NCBI RefSeq assembly: GCF_009727055.1
Contig: NC_052359.1
Coordinates: 19,780,167 to 19,844,166, forward strand
Direction: 5' to 3'
DNA length: 64,000 bases
DNA from: Benincasa hispida
Lineage: Eukaryota > Streptophyta > Magnoliopsida > Cucurbitales > Cucurbitaceae
Each line of letters begins with the position of its first letter. The first letter of the stretch is position 1. This document shows, in pieces, positions 11,350 to 24,290 of the stretch. The translations under genes and the position numbers were made by a program. The notes beneath the pieces were generated by a model. That model saw only the letters and a program-made list of their open reading frames with translations, did no database searches and was not told the DNA's origin.

Positions 11350-13261
11350 TAAAATGCTATATTTTTCCAACTTGTTTTTAGACGGTAGCATAGCACGTGA
11401 TATCTACCGCGTATAATGATAATAAAGATTCAATGAAAATAAAATTAAAATTAAGATTCGTATAAGATCTTGTTTTGGTCGTTTGGACGACAGTAGTCAA
11501 CACAATATCTTGTTTCTTTATTTCATCATTTTCATCTCTTATAATTTTTTTTTTTCTTGTTGTAAACAATTTTACCCACAAAACTTGAGGAAGTTAATCA
11601 ATTTTTATACACTAAACTTTAAATTATGTTAAACTTTAAACTTAAGTGCTGTAATTTTGAAACTTTCACTAAGTTCACCTACTTAAGTCAACAAAAGTGG
11701 TAAAAAGTTCTGAAACAACTCATTAATTTAAACGAAGAATAAGCTCTAGCAAATCATTGCACAAAATTAAGCACAGACAAATCATTATGCAAGATTGATG
11801 ATATACTAAATCTTCCAAAACTCATCCGCTTGAACGAACTTTTAGTTCTAGTATAATTTTTTTCTTGAATGTCTTGGATTTGTTATATGTTCTTCGAATG
11901 ACCAAATATTGGGGTCTAAGGACGACACGTCCCGGTGAGATTTCAAAGGTAATGACCTTGAAACCTAAGTTGAACTTGTATTTAACATATTTGATTATTT
12001 ATAATTTATTTACAATTATGACTACGGTTTAAAGAAGTGCACCACATAAATTCTATAACCTTAAAGACGTCATTCATTATGTATTCTATAACATTCTCTC
12101 TAATAAAATTCTTCTCCTCCATGGATATAGCGTACTGCTAATTAACCACATAAATCTGTGTGAAGCTTCTATATTTTACATTTTTTTTTTTTTATTTGTT
12201 GATTTCGTAACACTTTTAACCCCTTCGTACTGAACTTCTATGTTTATATCTATTGAACACACGAGAATTTTTCTTTTAAACAATTCTAGCATAAAATTAA
12301 GTGAAAATGACAATTTATCAAGTCTAACCATGTCCACTTTAATGAACTTGAGAGTTTAGAATAAATATTAACTCACTTTTTAAAAAACTTTTGAGATTAA
12401 ATATTAACTCACCTTGTCAACTTCAATGGTTAAATTATAATTTTCTTTCTCTCTTAAATATGTCTCAATCAATTAATTTCATGTAAAAAAATAAACTCTA
12501 AAGCAACTAAACACGACACAAATCTCTAATTTCTATCTTTCATGATCACAATTTGATCACAATCATACACATTGGCTATACAAATCTAAGCCTTCCAATA
12601 AAATGTTTGATACTATTTAGAATGACATCCTGAGTGCAATATTTTCAAAGGTAAAAAAAAAGGGCTTTCAAGCACTTAAAAAGGCAACACAAACATAACT
12701 GGATGTCCACTCATGTTTATAGCTCTGAGGATAAACATTCTCCTACTATTTGAGGAAGAGAAGCTAAATCAGCTCTTTTATATCCAACTCTGTGACACAG
12801 ACATGAAAATAAGCAATTTTGGAATGAGATTTAAGAGCTTCCTTTACAAGCCAATCAATACTGTTTATTGTTATGCCCAAATTAACAGAGGAGAGAAGCA
12901 TTTCCATTATAAACTTTGAGAACATCATACAATGATTTCAGAAGAGGCATAGAAGGATTAAATTCCATTGGTTATACAAGAATGATGAAAGAATAAGAAA
13001 CAATGTCCTGCAACATAAATGTTCATCTACTAATAGCAGCAGAATATCCTACAGCTCAACATCACATTGCCTAAATGATCAAACAAGCAATGGTTTTTTT
13101 GATACCGACACAAAAACCATCGACCACGGAGTTTGGTTGAAACATAGAATGGTAGAGAAAGACAACCTATATAGGCTTCTATAAACTGGATTGAAAACTA
13201 CAAAAGGTGAAAAGAGAACTATCTTGAAGTGGAACATGATTGAAAACGATGTTTTTGAATC

Positions 13262-15235
13262 TCATTTGTAGGTACTCATGCCAATGCCGGTGTCTTTGTT
13301 GTATGATTGAAAGCTCTCCCGGGCCCTCGAGTAGCAAACGTAGTAGAACTGAGAAACAATGGAAGTGAAGAAAATGAAAGCTGCTCCTGCAGCAAACACT
13401 CCTCTTCTCAACATTTGACAAGAGGGAGGAGTATCAGTAAGCAATGTTCTGTACTTGGTGTGGTATGCATTCCTAGCCGAACCCGCTAACAGGCAAATCT
13501 CGGCAATGAAGAAAAACACCCTGAAACAGATTATTTCACAACGGTACACAATATCATACCATGATACCAGTATAAAAAACCACATCTTTTTGGTACAAGA
13601 ATTTGATGCCGAAACATATTAGTTTGCTCTACTTACCAGCAAGTTATGAAAAGAACGACTGCCCAAGCCCTCGAACCGCCGGGACTCAGAGGCTTGCCAC
13701 AGCAAAAGCAGCGGCTAGCCACCATTATGAGGATCTGACTAGCCATCAAGAAGAGAAATGCTCCAACTCCTAACCCAGTTGAAATGTCAGAGTCATATAC
13801 ACAATAGTTTCTTTTGGCATCTGTGTCTTCAACTATCTTTGCCTGTGAAACGATTTCAAATCATTCTTCTTAACACCAATGATGAAAATGCTAGTATCAT
13901 TTACAAAAAAAATGAAAAATGCTTATGCTAATTTGAACTCGGAGAAAACTTAAAAGTTACTCATCTGTAAGGAACTAAATTACTCATCTCAATTCAATGA
14001 GCTTTTGGCAATATATTATGAAAGAATAATATGAAGCCTTTAGAATATTCAAAGTTTTTAGGGATAAAAATCTTCTCTTTTGTATAAATATAACAGATAA
14101 GAATGCATAAGTACTTAAAAGTTAAACTAACTCTTTACAAAAAGAAGACTATTATTGGATTTTAAACAGTCCCCACTGAATTATGAGTTTGGCTGCTCTT
14201 GTTGGGAGCAGGTGAAGAAAGTAAAGGGAAAATAATGACTTGTAGGTCAAAACCAAACAATGTGGGACCTAAGAGTATCAGATATGCCTTTGAAGAAGAA
14301 TTTATCTTAAGATTGGTCTTTAAGATCCATAGATCTCTCCTTAAAGGAAGTTTGAGCAATCTCAACCTCAGCTCCGAATTAAATCGATGCGGTCGTTATA
14401 CGTCCTTAGAAGAAAGTGCAATCTTTCAAGAGTTGCAGATCTCTCTTTGACGAATGTTTGTAGAATCTCCTGCTCTGCCTCAAATAATATCGGTGCGATG
14501 GTTAAGCATCCTTACACGAAACGAGTAGTCTTTCGACATTTGTTACGGTGTATCACCACCTCCCATCATATTACACATGTAATCCCAACAACAGGACACT
14601 TCTAGTCAAGAAATCATATTTTGTTCATCAGGAAGTCAGAAATCCCAAAGATATGGGACAAAATGATTGTTCACAAGAAATTTCTCCATAACGAAGACAT
14701 CATCTTTAGCTCATTAAGAAGCCCTAAGCTAAGCAATTGCAAAGATATAATACAAATTGAATTATATTTCATCTTTCACAAGAAATTTTTCTAAGAAAAG
14801 CACAAATTAGGGTTTAAGAAAGCCAATGAAAGTAGATCCGAGTGCTTTTTCCAGTTGAAACAAAACGCTTTCCTTTGTTTGGCCAGTGAGAAAACTGGCG
14901 GGAAAGTCCTAAATCGCTTAAACCTAAAAAAAACCAATTTTGAAGGCAAAGATTCTAGCTTTTTATTCTCTATCTACAGCTGAAAGAACCCATATTCAGA
15001 AGCAATTGAACTAAGCGAACCCAGAAGAGAAAGCCTATAAATCACTAAGAGATTTGAGTGAAGGCAGAAATTTTTCACTAAGATATGCAACAATGAAGAG
15101 AATAGTAAAGAAAGAGAGAAAAAGGGGAAAAGGGCATGAGCTTACAATGCTTCTCCTTTGCTCAGCTGCAATAGCCAAGCCAAAAGCAATGACATCAAAG
15201 ACAAAGACGGTGAAAAGTAGAAGCTTTGACGCCAT
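13262..15235 (-). CDS. DUF1218 family four-transmembrane protein (three exons)
   Basis: Exons on the minus strand are 15146-15235, 13637-13842 and 13262-13520. All introns have GT-AG borders (1303 bp and 116 bp), and the joined frame gives 184 residues. The start is the ATG at 15235 in the context ACAATGGCG, followed by a hydrophobic N-terminus (MASKLLLFTVFVFDVIAFGL). Predicted membrane segments are at about residues 5-24, 53-72, 90-111 and 138-160. The family hallmark cysteines and glycines are present: NYCVYDSD (42-49), SRCFCCGKPLSPGGSRA (73-89), ICLLAGSARNAYHTKYR (106-122). The family includes Arabidopsis proteins linked to vein patterning (VCC/DEAL) and to wall lignin (MWL); which subgroup this belongs to cannot be told here. 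No frame disruption is seen. A possible AATAAA polyadenylation signal (minus) lies at about 12864-12869. It is the only host gene in the window. Confidence 0.92.
13843..15145 (-). other. Intron 1 of the DUF1218 gene
   Basis: The donor reads GTAAGC directly after codon 30, and the acceptor reads TTTCACAG before codon 31. Open stretches on either strand inside it (for example 14199-14605) have no recognisable domain, and I treat them as chance. Confidence 0.85.
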
Positions 15236-18200
15236 TGTCGAGCAGTTTCAGAGCTTCGCAGATCTGTCTTTCTTCGTGCCTTTCCTGAAAGCCTTTTTTC
15301 TAATCTCTACTCTGCTCTCTTTTCGACAACAGAGGAATAAGATTGGTATAAAACATAAATGCTGTGTTCGAAATTCTAAGGAAAAATGAAAAAGCAAGAG
15401 ATAATTGGAAACAGTGAATACATAGCAAAAGAAGTCCAAATGGCATTGCTGTAATAAAATCTGTGTCGACTGGGGGGGACAAATGTGTAATTTCAGTACT
15501 ACACCTTTTTTGATAGCTTTACAATTATGTTAATTGTTTGTCTAAACTGACCATTTAGATAGGTTGAGCTCAGTATTGAAAGGATTGGATGATAAATAAT
15601 GTTGTAACATCAATATAGAGAAAAAATTTAGACATAAGATCTCTTTGTTGACACTAGACACAAGGCAAGATTGTAGCCAACTTTTTCGGTCCCATCGACG
15701 GTCTTACAAAGGACGAAAGTTGCACTGATGCTAGAGAGGAAGGGGATAGATTCCAACGAGGACGATTCTAAAAGTTTTGCTCCCACGGCAACATACAGAG
15801 GGAAAACTGAGTTCGAGACTAACCAGAAATAAACAACACTCTAGTACTAGTGATGAAATCGAGAATGGTAGTACTCCATTGAAGAAAAATCTAGAACAAA
15901 TTATGGAACTATTTGGATTGCTGACTTAGTTATAATATTTTGAGGTTATTATAGTATGTGGAGTTATAGTAGTTTGTGAAGTTGAATAGTATGTGTTTAG
16001 AGTACAAATTATTTTATTATGAGTTTACAAAATCTATGTTTGAGGTGTTGATTTGTTTAACATGAAGTTCTGAAGTATGTGTTTATGTTGTTTTTTTTTT
16101 GGGGGGAGAGGTATGTTAAATATCATATTTTACAAATAAAAATAAAAAGATTTGTTTGTCATTTGATCTTCTTTTAACATAAAAAAAGAAAATTAAAAAA
16201 AAAAAAAACTTGAATTAGGGCATATTTGGATTGCTTAGAGAAAAAACTTCTTTCAAATAGTCATTTTCATTTAAATACTTTTTACATTAAAAATTGTCTT
16301 TGAAATAATCATAAGAAAATAGTCATGTGTTTAGCAACATTTTCTGGAAAGTGTTCTTATGCACAAGATTGTTTGGTTTGAAATTAGTAGAAATATTTGA
16401 AAATGAAAATTTAGGTTATCTAACACACAACCAAACTTGTCACATAAAATGTTACAACATTTCTAGAAAAATCATAAATAAATGCAGAAAAATAAAATCA
16501 GAATAGAAATAGAGAATGGTAACCTAGTTTGGAGCAATACCACCTACATTTGGGGGGCAGTGAGCCTGTGGAAGAATATATTCTCTAATGTAAAGTTAAA
16601 CAATTACAACGATGTACTTATTTGTAAATAAACGCCAATTACAGTGACAATCGAATAACCCAACTTAGAGAACGATCACTTAAGATCCCCCTAAGTGTGA
16701 GACTCTTTCTCAATGAAATTTAAACTACCAAGTGTGAGATCCTCTCAATTTCAACGTACTTAAGTTCCCCCTAAGTATAAGAATATTAGTAAATGATCAC
16801 TCAGGCTCCTCCTAAGTGTGAGGCTCCTTCTCCACTAGTATCTTTCCACATTCTTGTGAATATCTCTTCACGTTGTGAACTTAGACTCCCCCTAAGTTAG
16901 AGAACCTCTTCTCAAGAGATGATGTCTTAGGCTTCCCTAAGTCCAACCAATCTTCTCACGAAGCACACTTCAACCACGAACAACAACACAACTTCAAAAT
17001 CAACAATGATTCTGAATCAAAGTTCAACCACCACAAAATGAAACTTGTTTTGAACGAATCAATAAGATCTAGAGACACTCGAGATCAATAATAGCAAAAG
17101 TTTCACAATCTTATAGACGGGCATACTTGTGTTTTTCGACACAAACACAAGACAATGACTTGACTATTTTTCAAAACGGCCAACTCTAAAATTGAACAAA
17201 ATCATCATATATATTCTGGTAAGGTTGAGAATATATTCAAGGAAAGAATAAATTAAATCTGCAAGGAAAAATATAGCAAACTATGAAATCTAAAAAATTC
17301 TACTGATAGATAAGAAAAAATATTCTGCAGATTTTTTTATCTGACACCTAACAATGTCATAGACAATGTCACCAAATGTTGTATGATATATCGCACAGGA
17401 CAAAAAAAAAAAAACACACCAACAAATATGCATTACACATATCAACATCTAAGGAACCAATCTCAAGGAAGAATTAACACGACATGGTACATGTTACATA
17501 AACATGTTGTTCAAGTTTTGTCTGTAATAAATAAGCCAATCATACTCCAATAACAAACATCTTGACACAAAATATTTTTTTTAATGTCAAATTACTATAA
17601 AAAGAAGGCTACTAAACACTATGAACTAATCATTTCCATTTTGTATTTAAAATAATTTCATCGATCGAGTCTTATTTAATATGTAATTGACCTAGTTGGT
17701 TGTAAAAGTTAGTCATCAAAGATGATCAGTGAAGTTGGTTTTCAGAGGTGGTCATTGGAGTAGTTGCAAAGGTGGCCATCGCCAGAATTAAATGTAGGAG
17801 GTGATATCCACTAAACTTGGCTATTAGAGTTGGATGCTAGAGCATGTCATTGAAGTGAAGCAGCAGTAACCCTCGACGGTGGTTGTTACTAAAGTTGGTT
17901 GTCAGTAGGTGAAGTTTTTAAAAATATTGGAAGAAGAGAGAGTTGGTTATGTTAACCACTAAATTGTACAATTGCTACCATAGCAAAACATGGGTTAAAG
18001 TAACTATTATCCCCATTTTCTTAACAAACTCGTTGAGTGCACTACCAAATTGGTGGCCCAAATGATTCCTATAAACTTTGTTTCTAGCAAAAAAAAAAGC
18101 GAATTGTGGACTAATTAGAATCTTACCTTAAAATTGGAAAATTCTCCGGTGATGAAATGAAAAAAACTCGCATAATCATAAAAGTTTAGAAATATAATAA

Positions 18201-18834
18201 TTTACATATATAGAAAAAACAGTCGTGAAATTAAACACCCCAGTGATTTTCCTTGGAAAATTTATTTCTTTTAAATAACAAATAAGTAGAATGTAGCTTT
18301 GGACATGTGTGGCAAATCTTTTCTAATGGAGCTAGATTGAAACAGGAAATTAATCGAACACTTAAATGAAAGTATTTTGCTAAAATGTATGGTACTTTAA
18401 ATGCCAACTCAAGGTAGCAACAATCGAATATTTGATGAAAGAATACAAGGAGAGTAATGATGCAATAATTCAGAGTCAAATAGCTTCTTCTGTGGAACAT
18501 GGAAACCCATATGGGACAACTAGCTAACGAGCTAAAGAATGACCCGTCGAAACATTGTCCAACTAAACCGAGGTTCCCAATCAAGAAGAAAAAGAGTAAT
18601 TTGAGGTGGTTACACTTGAACTAAATTGGAATATGAATGCCTGAATTCCTAGTAGAGCAAGAAGTAATTTAGCAATTGAAAACACTAACGACCCAGAAGG
18701 GAGAGATAAAAAAACCATCTTAAACAATAGTAAAGATGAAGGGATTGAATCCCAATGCACAAGCATTTTATCGCTTTTATTTTTTATTTGAGAGAAAAAA
18801 AATTATAGAATTAATAAAAACAGATTAAGCACGT
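15236..18834. other. Promoter side of the DUF1218 gene and non-coding sequence
   Basis: The first few hundred bases must hold the 5' UTR and promoter, but I found no convincing TATA box. The stretch 15900-16430 is AT-rich and has TTTGGATTGC twice, in the manner of small non-autonomous transposons, without provable ends. 16660-16940 holds the repeats listed below. 17690-17930 repeats GTTGGTTGT/GGTGGTCATTGGAG-like words. Minus-strand open stretches at 18231-18766 match nothing I know. Confidence 0.45.
16660..16940. repeat. Degenerate repeats of a CCCCCTAAGTGTGAG-like word
   Basis: The words ACTTAAGATCCCCCTAAGTG, ACTTAAGTTCCCCCTAAGTA, CTCAGGCTCCTCCTAAGTGT and CTTAGACTCCCCCTAAGT recur about every 60-120 bases, often followed by GAGACTCTTTCTC-like words. 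It looks like the inside of an unclassified repeat element; I could not find its ends. Confidence 0.5.
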
Positions 18835-20557
18835 TGTTTATCAATGAGAGATGAAGACTAAATTACCTTTGTAGAATCTCTTCAAAGATCTTCTCCTGAT
18901 CTTGAATAAATAGTAGGATCACAAACTTGATACCACGAGCAAGACATGACCACAAGCCTTTTCTGCTCATCTCTTTGGACAAGAAAGTTTGTAGGAACCT
19001 TTTAGAAGAGAAGGAAAAAGGCAAAGAACTTTTTTTCCACCGATGTTTTTTAGAGACTTTTGGTGAGAGAGAGTTCTTTTGTAACTCCCCTCACCTCACT
19101 ATCCACTTCCCTGGAACTACAAGGGAGTTATTTACTTTTAATTAATTAAATAAATATAATTTATTTAATTCAATTCAATTAAATATTAATAACTATCATA
19201 TATTTAGCTTAATGTACATATGAATCATATTCTAATGTAAATAAACTCTCATAAACTATAGTTTTTAATATGAAACTCAATTCACATTAATTTTAATTTA
19301 TAATTTCAATATGAATTCAATTCATATTAAATTAATATTCGAATGTTATTCAAAATTTAATACTCTCATCTTATATAGTTTAATTTGAATATTATTCAAA
19401 ATTAAATTTATATTACAATATATATAATATTAATTGCATCATATACAATTAATATAGATTCCCTTAATAATCAATTTGAACACTTCAAAATTTGCAACTT
19501 TAAAACTTTGTTTAATCCGTTTGTGAGCTAGTAGAGGGATCTAATAGACCTGCAATTATAAGTTCCAATGACACGAGATTAAGTAATTAAACTCTTTAAT
19601 TAAATTAATCAACATTCATTAACTATGAGGCACTCCATTAAAGACACACAATTGCACTCTTATGAGCTGTAGTATATTTATGTGTCTATTGATTTTACCA
19701 TTTTATGTAAGTCAATTCTTCACAGGTTGTTCGTAACTATAGTTGGGTTAAATTATTGGTTCACCCCTATAGTCAGCTCTTGCTTCTTAACTACCACCGA
19801 TCCTATAATGAACAATCTGTTTATGGTTCGATCATAAACAAAAGTCTCTTTCAAGCCAATGAGAAGGTGAAGCCTCATTATTCAACTCCCAAAGTCAGCA
19901 TTTAAGGGAACAACCTATCTACTTTCTCCAAAGATGAGAAAGAGTGAATTCCATCTTATGATATTATGTTCCTAAATCCTCACTCGGTATCGTCCCTAAA
20001 ATGGTAGGCATATTGAGTCGGCAACTAACGCCACTCTCACCCACATAAATCAGAGAACAACCCTCATGAGTAGGAGTTTAATAACTTGTTTAGGATTAAG
20101 ATCGAGTTACATGATTATCATTTGAAATATTAATCTTTTTAGTTAACGGTGTTACAAAGAGAGGTCGTATATTTTGTGTCCGGTCTTATAAAAACTCATT
20201 GTATAGGACACCCCTACTTACATGTCTTAACATGAATGATTTAGATCAAATCGTTTGTAACACTTACAATATTTATAACATTTACAAAGTGGGTCGTATC
20301 CATAGTATTACTAGGATAAGACACCCAACCTTATCCATATACTATAGACCTTTTAGGTTATTACTTGAACATAATTCACTTGTATGTCAACCACATACTG
20401 TTCAAATTACATTAAATAACCTTAGATCTTAGTTTATTGGATTTTTAGTTATGCAATAATATATAACACTTATTTGAAAAATAAATAATACTTTATTTAT
20501 TAATATTTTGTTCACAAAAATTTACAGACTACTAGATTTAGGACATAAATTCTACCA
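18835..20557 (-). mobile_element. Copia LTR, family 2 (LTR1; left edge uncertain)
   Basis: The right edge is fixed by alignment with LTR2: the plus-strand stretch ends at the position of CCAACA (here TACCA), followed by a polypurine tract read as CTCCCACTTATCC. From about 19040 rightwards it is nearly identical to LTR2 (35342-36844). Left of 19040 it differs from LTR2, LTR3 and LTR4, so its minus-strand 3' end is of another type. The left edge at 18835 (TGTTTATC) is a guess. Confidence 0.7.
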
Positions 20558-23500
20558 ATCTCCCACTTATCCTAAAGCTAGTGGGATGTACAATACTTGT
20601 ACAAGAAAATACAATAAACTAGGGCATATAATATACCCAATCATATCTTCCACTTGCCCTAGTCAAAGCATATTATGTAGTCCTAAACCCTTTAAATGAC
20701 CATCAAACACTTTAGCCATGAGAGTCTTTGTAAGTAGATCTGCGATGTTATGTTTGGATACTATTTGCATGACAATCACGTCCCCTCATTACACAATCTC
20801 CCGTAATAGATGACATTTCCTTTCTATGTGCTTTTCTCGCTTATGGTTTCAAGGTTCCTTTGAATTTGCTACAACATTACAATTGTCACAGTAAAGGGTA
20901 AAAACATATTCGAAACAACTTCCAAATCAGTGAAGAATTTTCTTAGCCACACAACCTCCTCATTAGCCTCACAAGTAGCTACATATTCTTCCTCCATAGT
21001 AGAGTCAGCAACACAATCTTGTTTTATGTTGTGCCAGACTACAACTCCTCTATTAAGAGTAAACACTGATCCTGATGTGGATTTCCTAAAATCCTTATCA
21101 GTTTGAAAATCAGAGTCAGTGTATCCTGTAAGGATCAAAACCTTAACACCATACACAAGTATATAGTTCCTCGTTCTCCTAAGGTACTTGAGAATTATCT
21201 TTACTGTCGTCTAATGAACAAATCCTGGATTAGATTGATACCTACTAACAATCCCAACTACATAACATATGTCAAGTCTCGTACACAATATGGCATACAT
21301 AAAGCTGCCCATAGTAGATTTATAGGGTATATATTTCATCTCCTCAAACTCTTGAGTTGTTTTAGGACACTGTTCCTTAGACAAGGCAATTCCATGTTTA
21401 AAAGGTAGATTACCTTTTTTGGAATTTTGCATCGAATATCTGACAAGCATTTTATCGATATAAGATACTTTTGACAAGGCTAATGTTTTGTTCTTAAAAT
21501 TTTTAATAATTTGAATTCCAATAACAAATTGTGCTTCTCCCAAATCTTTTATTTTGAATTGAGCAAAAATAAGTTTTTAATGTCAGTAAGAAATCCTACA
21601 TCATTCCCAATGAGTAGAATATCATCTATGTACAACACTAAAAAAGCAACAGTACTTTTGATGGTTTTCTTATAAACATAAGGCTCATCAACATTTTTTT
21701 CAAAGCCATAATATTTGACCGCATCGTCAAACCTTATGTTCCAAGATCTGGATGTCTGTTGCAATCCATAAATTGACAATTTCAGCTAGCAAACTTTTTG
21801 TTGTTGACCTTGTTTTATGAATCCTTCTGGTTTATTCATGTAAATGCTCTCATCAATATCAATTCAAAAAATCAGACATCTGCTTTCCATATTTCATAGT
21901 CATAATGTGCGGAAATGGATAATATATTATAGATAGCTTTTAGCATGGCAACATGAGAAAATATTTCTTCATAATCAACCCCTTCTACTTAGGTATAACC
22001 CTTTGTCACAAGCCTAGTCTTGAAGGTTTGAACCTTTCCATCTACACCTCTTTTTTCTCTTGTAGATTCATTTGTAACCTATAGGTTTTACCCATCAGGT
22101 CGATCTACAAAATCCCAGACTGAATTGGAGTACATAGACTCCATTTCATGATTCATGACTTCGACTCATTCATCTTTGTCAACATCTTTCATTTTCTATT
22201 TAAAAGATAATGGATACTCAATTCCATCAACAGATATGATGACATGGGCTTTTGTTAAACTCATATATCGAGTAGGATGGGATATAACCCTTTCAATACG
22301 ACGAGACTCTTTTAAAACTTGAGAAGCATTTTAACTAGCTATGCTAGCACCATCAACAACTCTTGTTGATGTACCAGTATCGTCAACAATTATTGTTGAC
22401 GTACCGTCATTTTCATTGGAAATTTCACTTAAGATAAATTTACTGCACGATTTATGATCTCTCATATGATATTCCTCTAAGAAACTGGCATTTGTCGATA
22501 CAAATACCTTGTTATCATTAGGATCATAGAAAATACCACCTTGGTCTCTTTGGGATAACCTACAAATAGACATACCTTTGAACGAGGTTTCAGTTTCTTT
22601 GGGTTTATTATCATTACATGTGTTGGACATTCCCAAATTCAAAAATTTCGTAAACTACTTTCAGGACCTTTTCATAACTCAAAAGATGTTTTAAAAACAC
22701 TTTTGGATGGTATAGTGTCCAAGATGTATATTGCAGTCTCTACTACATAACCCCAAAAGATTCAGGTTATTGAGCATAGCTCATCATAGACTGAATCATG
22801 TCCAACTAGATTCTATTTCTCCTTTCTGATATACCTTCTACTGAGGTGTACTAGGTGTTAAGAGTTGGGATGTGATTCCATGTTCTATCATATAGTCTTA
22901 GAACCTTAAGTCCATATACTTTCCACCTTTATCAGATCAAAATGTCTTAATTGTTTTACTTAATAAGTTTTCAACTTTAGTCTTATACCCTTTGAACTTT
23001 TCAAAAGTTTCAGACTTATATTACATTAGGTAAAAGTACCCAAATCTTGAGTAATCATCTATAAAAGAGATGAAATATTCAAACCCTTCTATTGCCTTAT
23101 TATTCATCAAACATAGAGATCTGTATGTATAAGTTCTAAGGGTTCTTTGGCTTTATAACCTTTTCTATTAAAAGATTGTTTAGTCATCTTGCCTTCAAGG
23201 CATGACTCACATACTGGTAATGAATTTTCTTCCAACTCACTTAAAAGTTCATTTCTTACCAGTTTCTCAATCCTATTAAGATTTACGTGACCTAATCTTA
23301 GGTGCCAAAGATGGAAACTTTCTTTAGGAGAAATTCTGTCTTTTATTTTTGGTCGTTGCTGTTTTGAATAATTAAGTATTTAGGAGCATTTTTCTTATTG
23401 ACGAACTTAGCACATATAAGTTAATTTCTAAAGTTGCAAAATAAATTTCAACACCATTTTTGAAAATAAACGATTTATTTACAGAAAAGGTGATTGAATA

Positions 23501-24290
23501 CAAGTGTTATAAAAGGTAAGTAATAGAAATTAAGTTCCTTTTGTATATTAGGATCTATAAATACATTGTCCAACAATATAAATGAATTTTTGGAAAATAA
23601 CTTAGTGTTCCCTATAGAAATGCCTGAGATGACCTCTCCTTTTCCAATCTTCATGATCATCTCGCCAGTATCTAGCTACCTTTAGGAACTAATTCCCTAT
23701 AAAGAAAAAAAAACATGATTATTGGCTCTTGAATAAATTATCCAGACGGAATTCTAATTCTCCACCAAACGAGTTTCTAAGACAAGCAAATCATATTTAC
23801 CTTCTTTGGTGTTCCTCTTCTTAGTCAAGTACTTCGGGCAGTTTCTTTTCTAGTGCCTGTACTTGTTTGCAATGAAAATATATTCCCTTTGCACGCTTGC
23901 TCTTCTTGCCCTTTCCGACAGCAGCGGGAAGGGCAACTTGATTCCCCTTTCCACCTTTGTTTTTCTTCCACTTCTTTGAACTAAAAGAGGAAGATCCAGG
24001 TTTAGTCTAAAGGTCGAACCTCCATGGAAATTCCTAAATGAGGTTGCAACATTTGCTTCCCCATGTTTTCCTTTAACTTTCATCAAGGACTCATAGGTTT
24101 ACAACTCATTAAGAAGGGTGGTTAGGTTGCAATCTAGCTTGTTCATAAGAACATTACTATGGAATTGGAGGAAACTCTTTGGAAGAGTCTCCAGAATAAA
24201 TCTGACCTGGTTGGCTTCGTCAATAACCGATATATTCATCTCGGCCATGTTGAAGTGGTCTATTGTATAGAAAACATGTCTCTAACAAAG
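20558..24290 (-). pseudogene. INT A: Copia gag-pol remnant, family 2, gag start and PBS deleted
   Basis: On the minus strand the order is gag part, protease, integrase, reverse transcriptase, RNase H, polypurine tract. Visible parts are a gag segment (23850-24086) with the CCHC finger region near 23840-23880, the protease/pre-integrase region (23200-23760), the integrase C-terminal part (22331-22642), RT with the catalytic YIDDILLIGN at about 21603-21632, RT C-terminus (21211-21543), and RNase H (20869-21156; TDSDFQTDKDFRKSTSGSVF). Many stops and frameshifts interrupt it, including a one-base loss near 22540 that INT B also has. At 24290 the gag frame stops abruptly against an LTR edge; the N-terminal half of gag, the leader and the PBS are missing. 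It could not replicate by itself. Confidence 0.88.

Larger units (their letters stand above)
10341..12860. other. Non-coding AT-rich intergenic sequence
   Basis: I see no supported gene. Short open stretches at 10336-10593 and 10661-10858 (minus) match nothing I recognise. The stretch around 10380-10490 is GC-richer than its surroundings and may be part of an old repeat. Simple repeats are listed separately. Confidence 0.5.

Noticed and set aside
14199..14605. Open frames in the region between DUF1218 exons 1 and 2
   Set aside because: They lie within a clean GT-AG intron and have no recognisable domain.
15900..16430. Possible small transposon with TTTGGATTGC at 15907 and 16218
   Set aside because: The two copies are direct repeats. 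I found no terminal inverted repeats and no target duplication.
18231..18766. 117- and 61-residue minus-strand open frames
   Set aside because: No domain or splice pattern is recognised, and the composition is that of AT-rich non-coding sequence.
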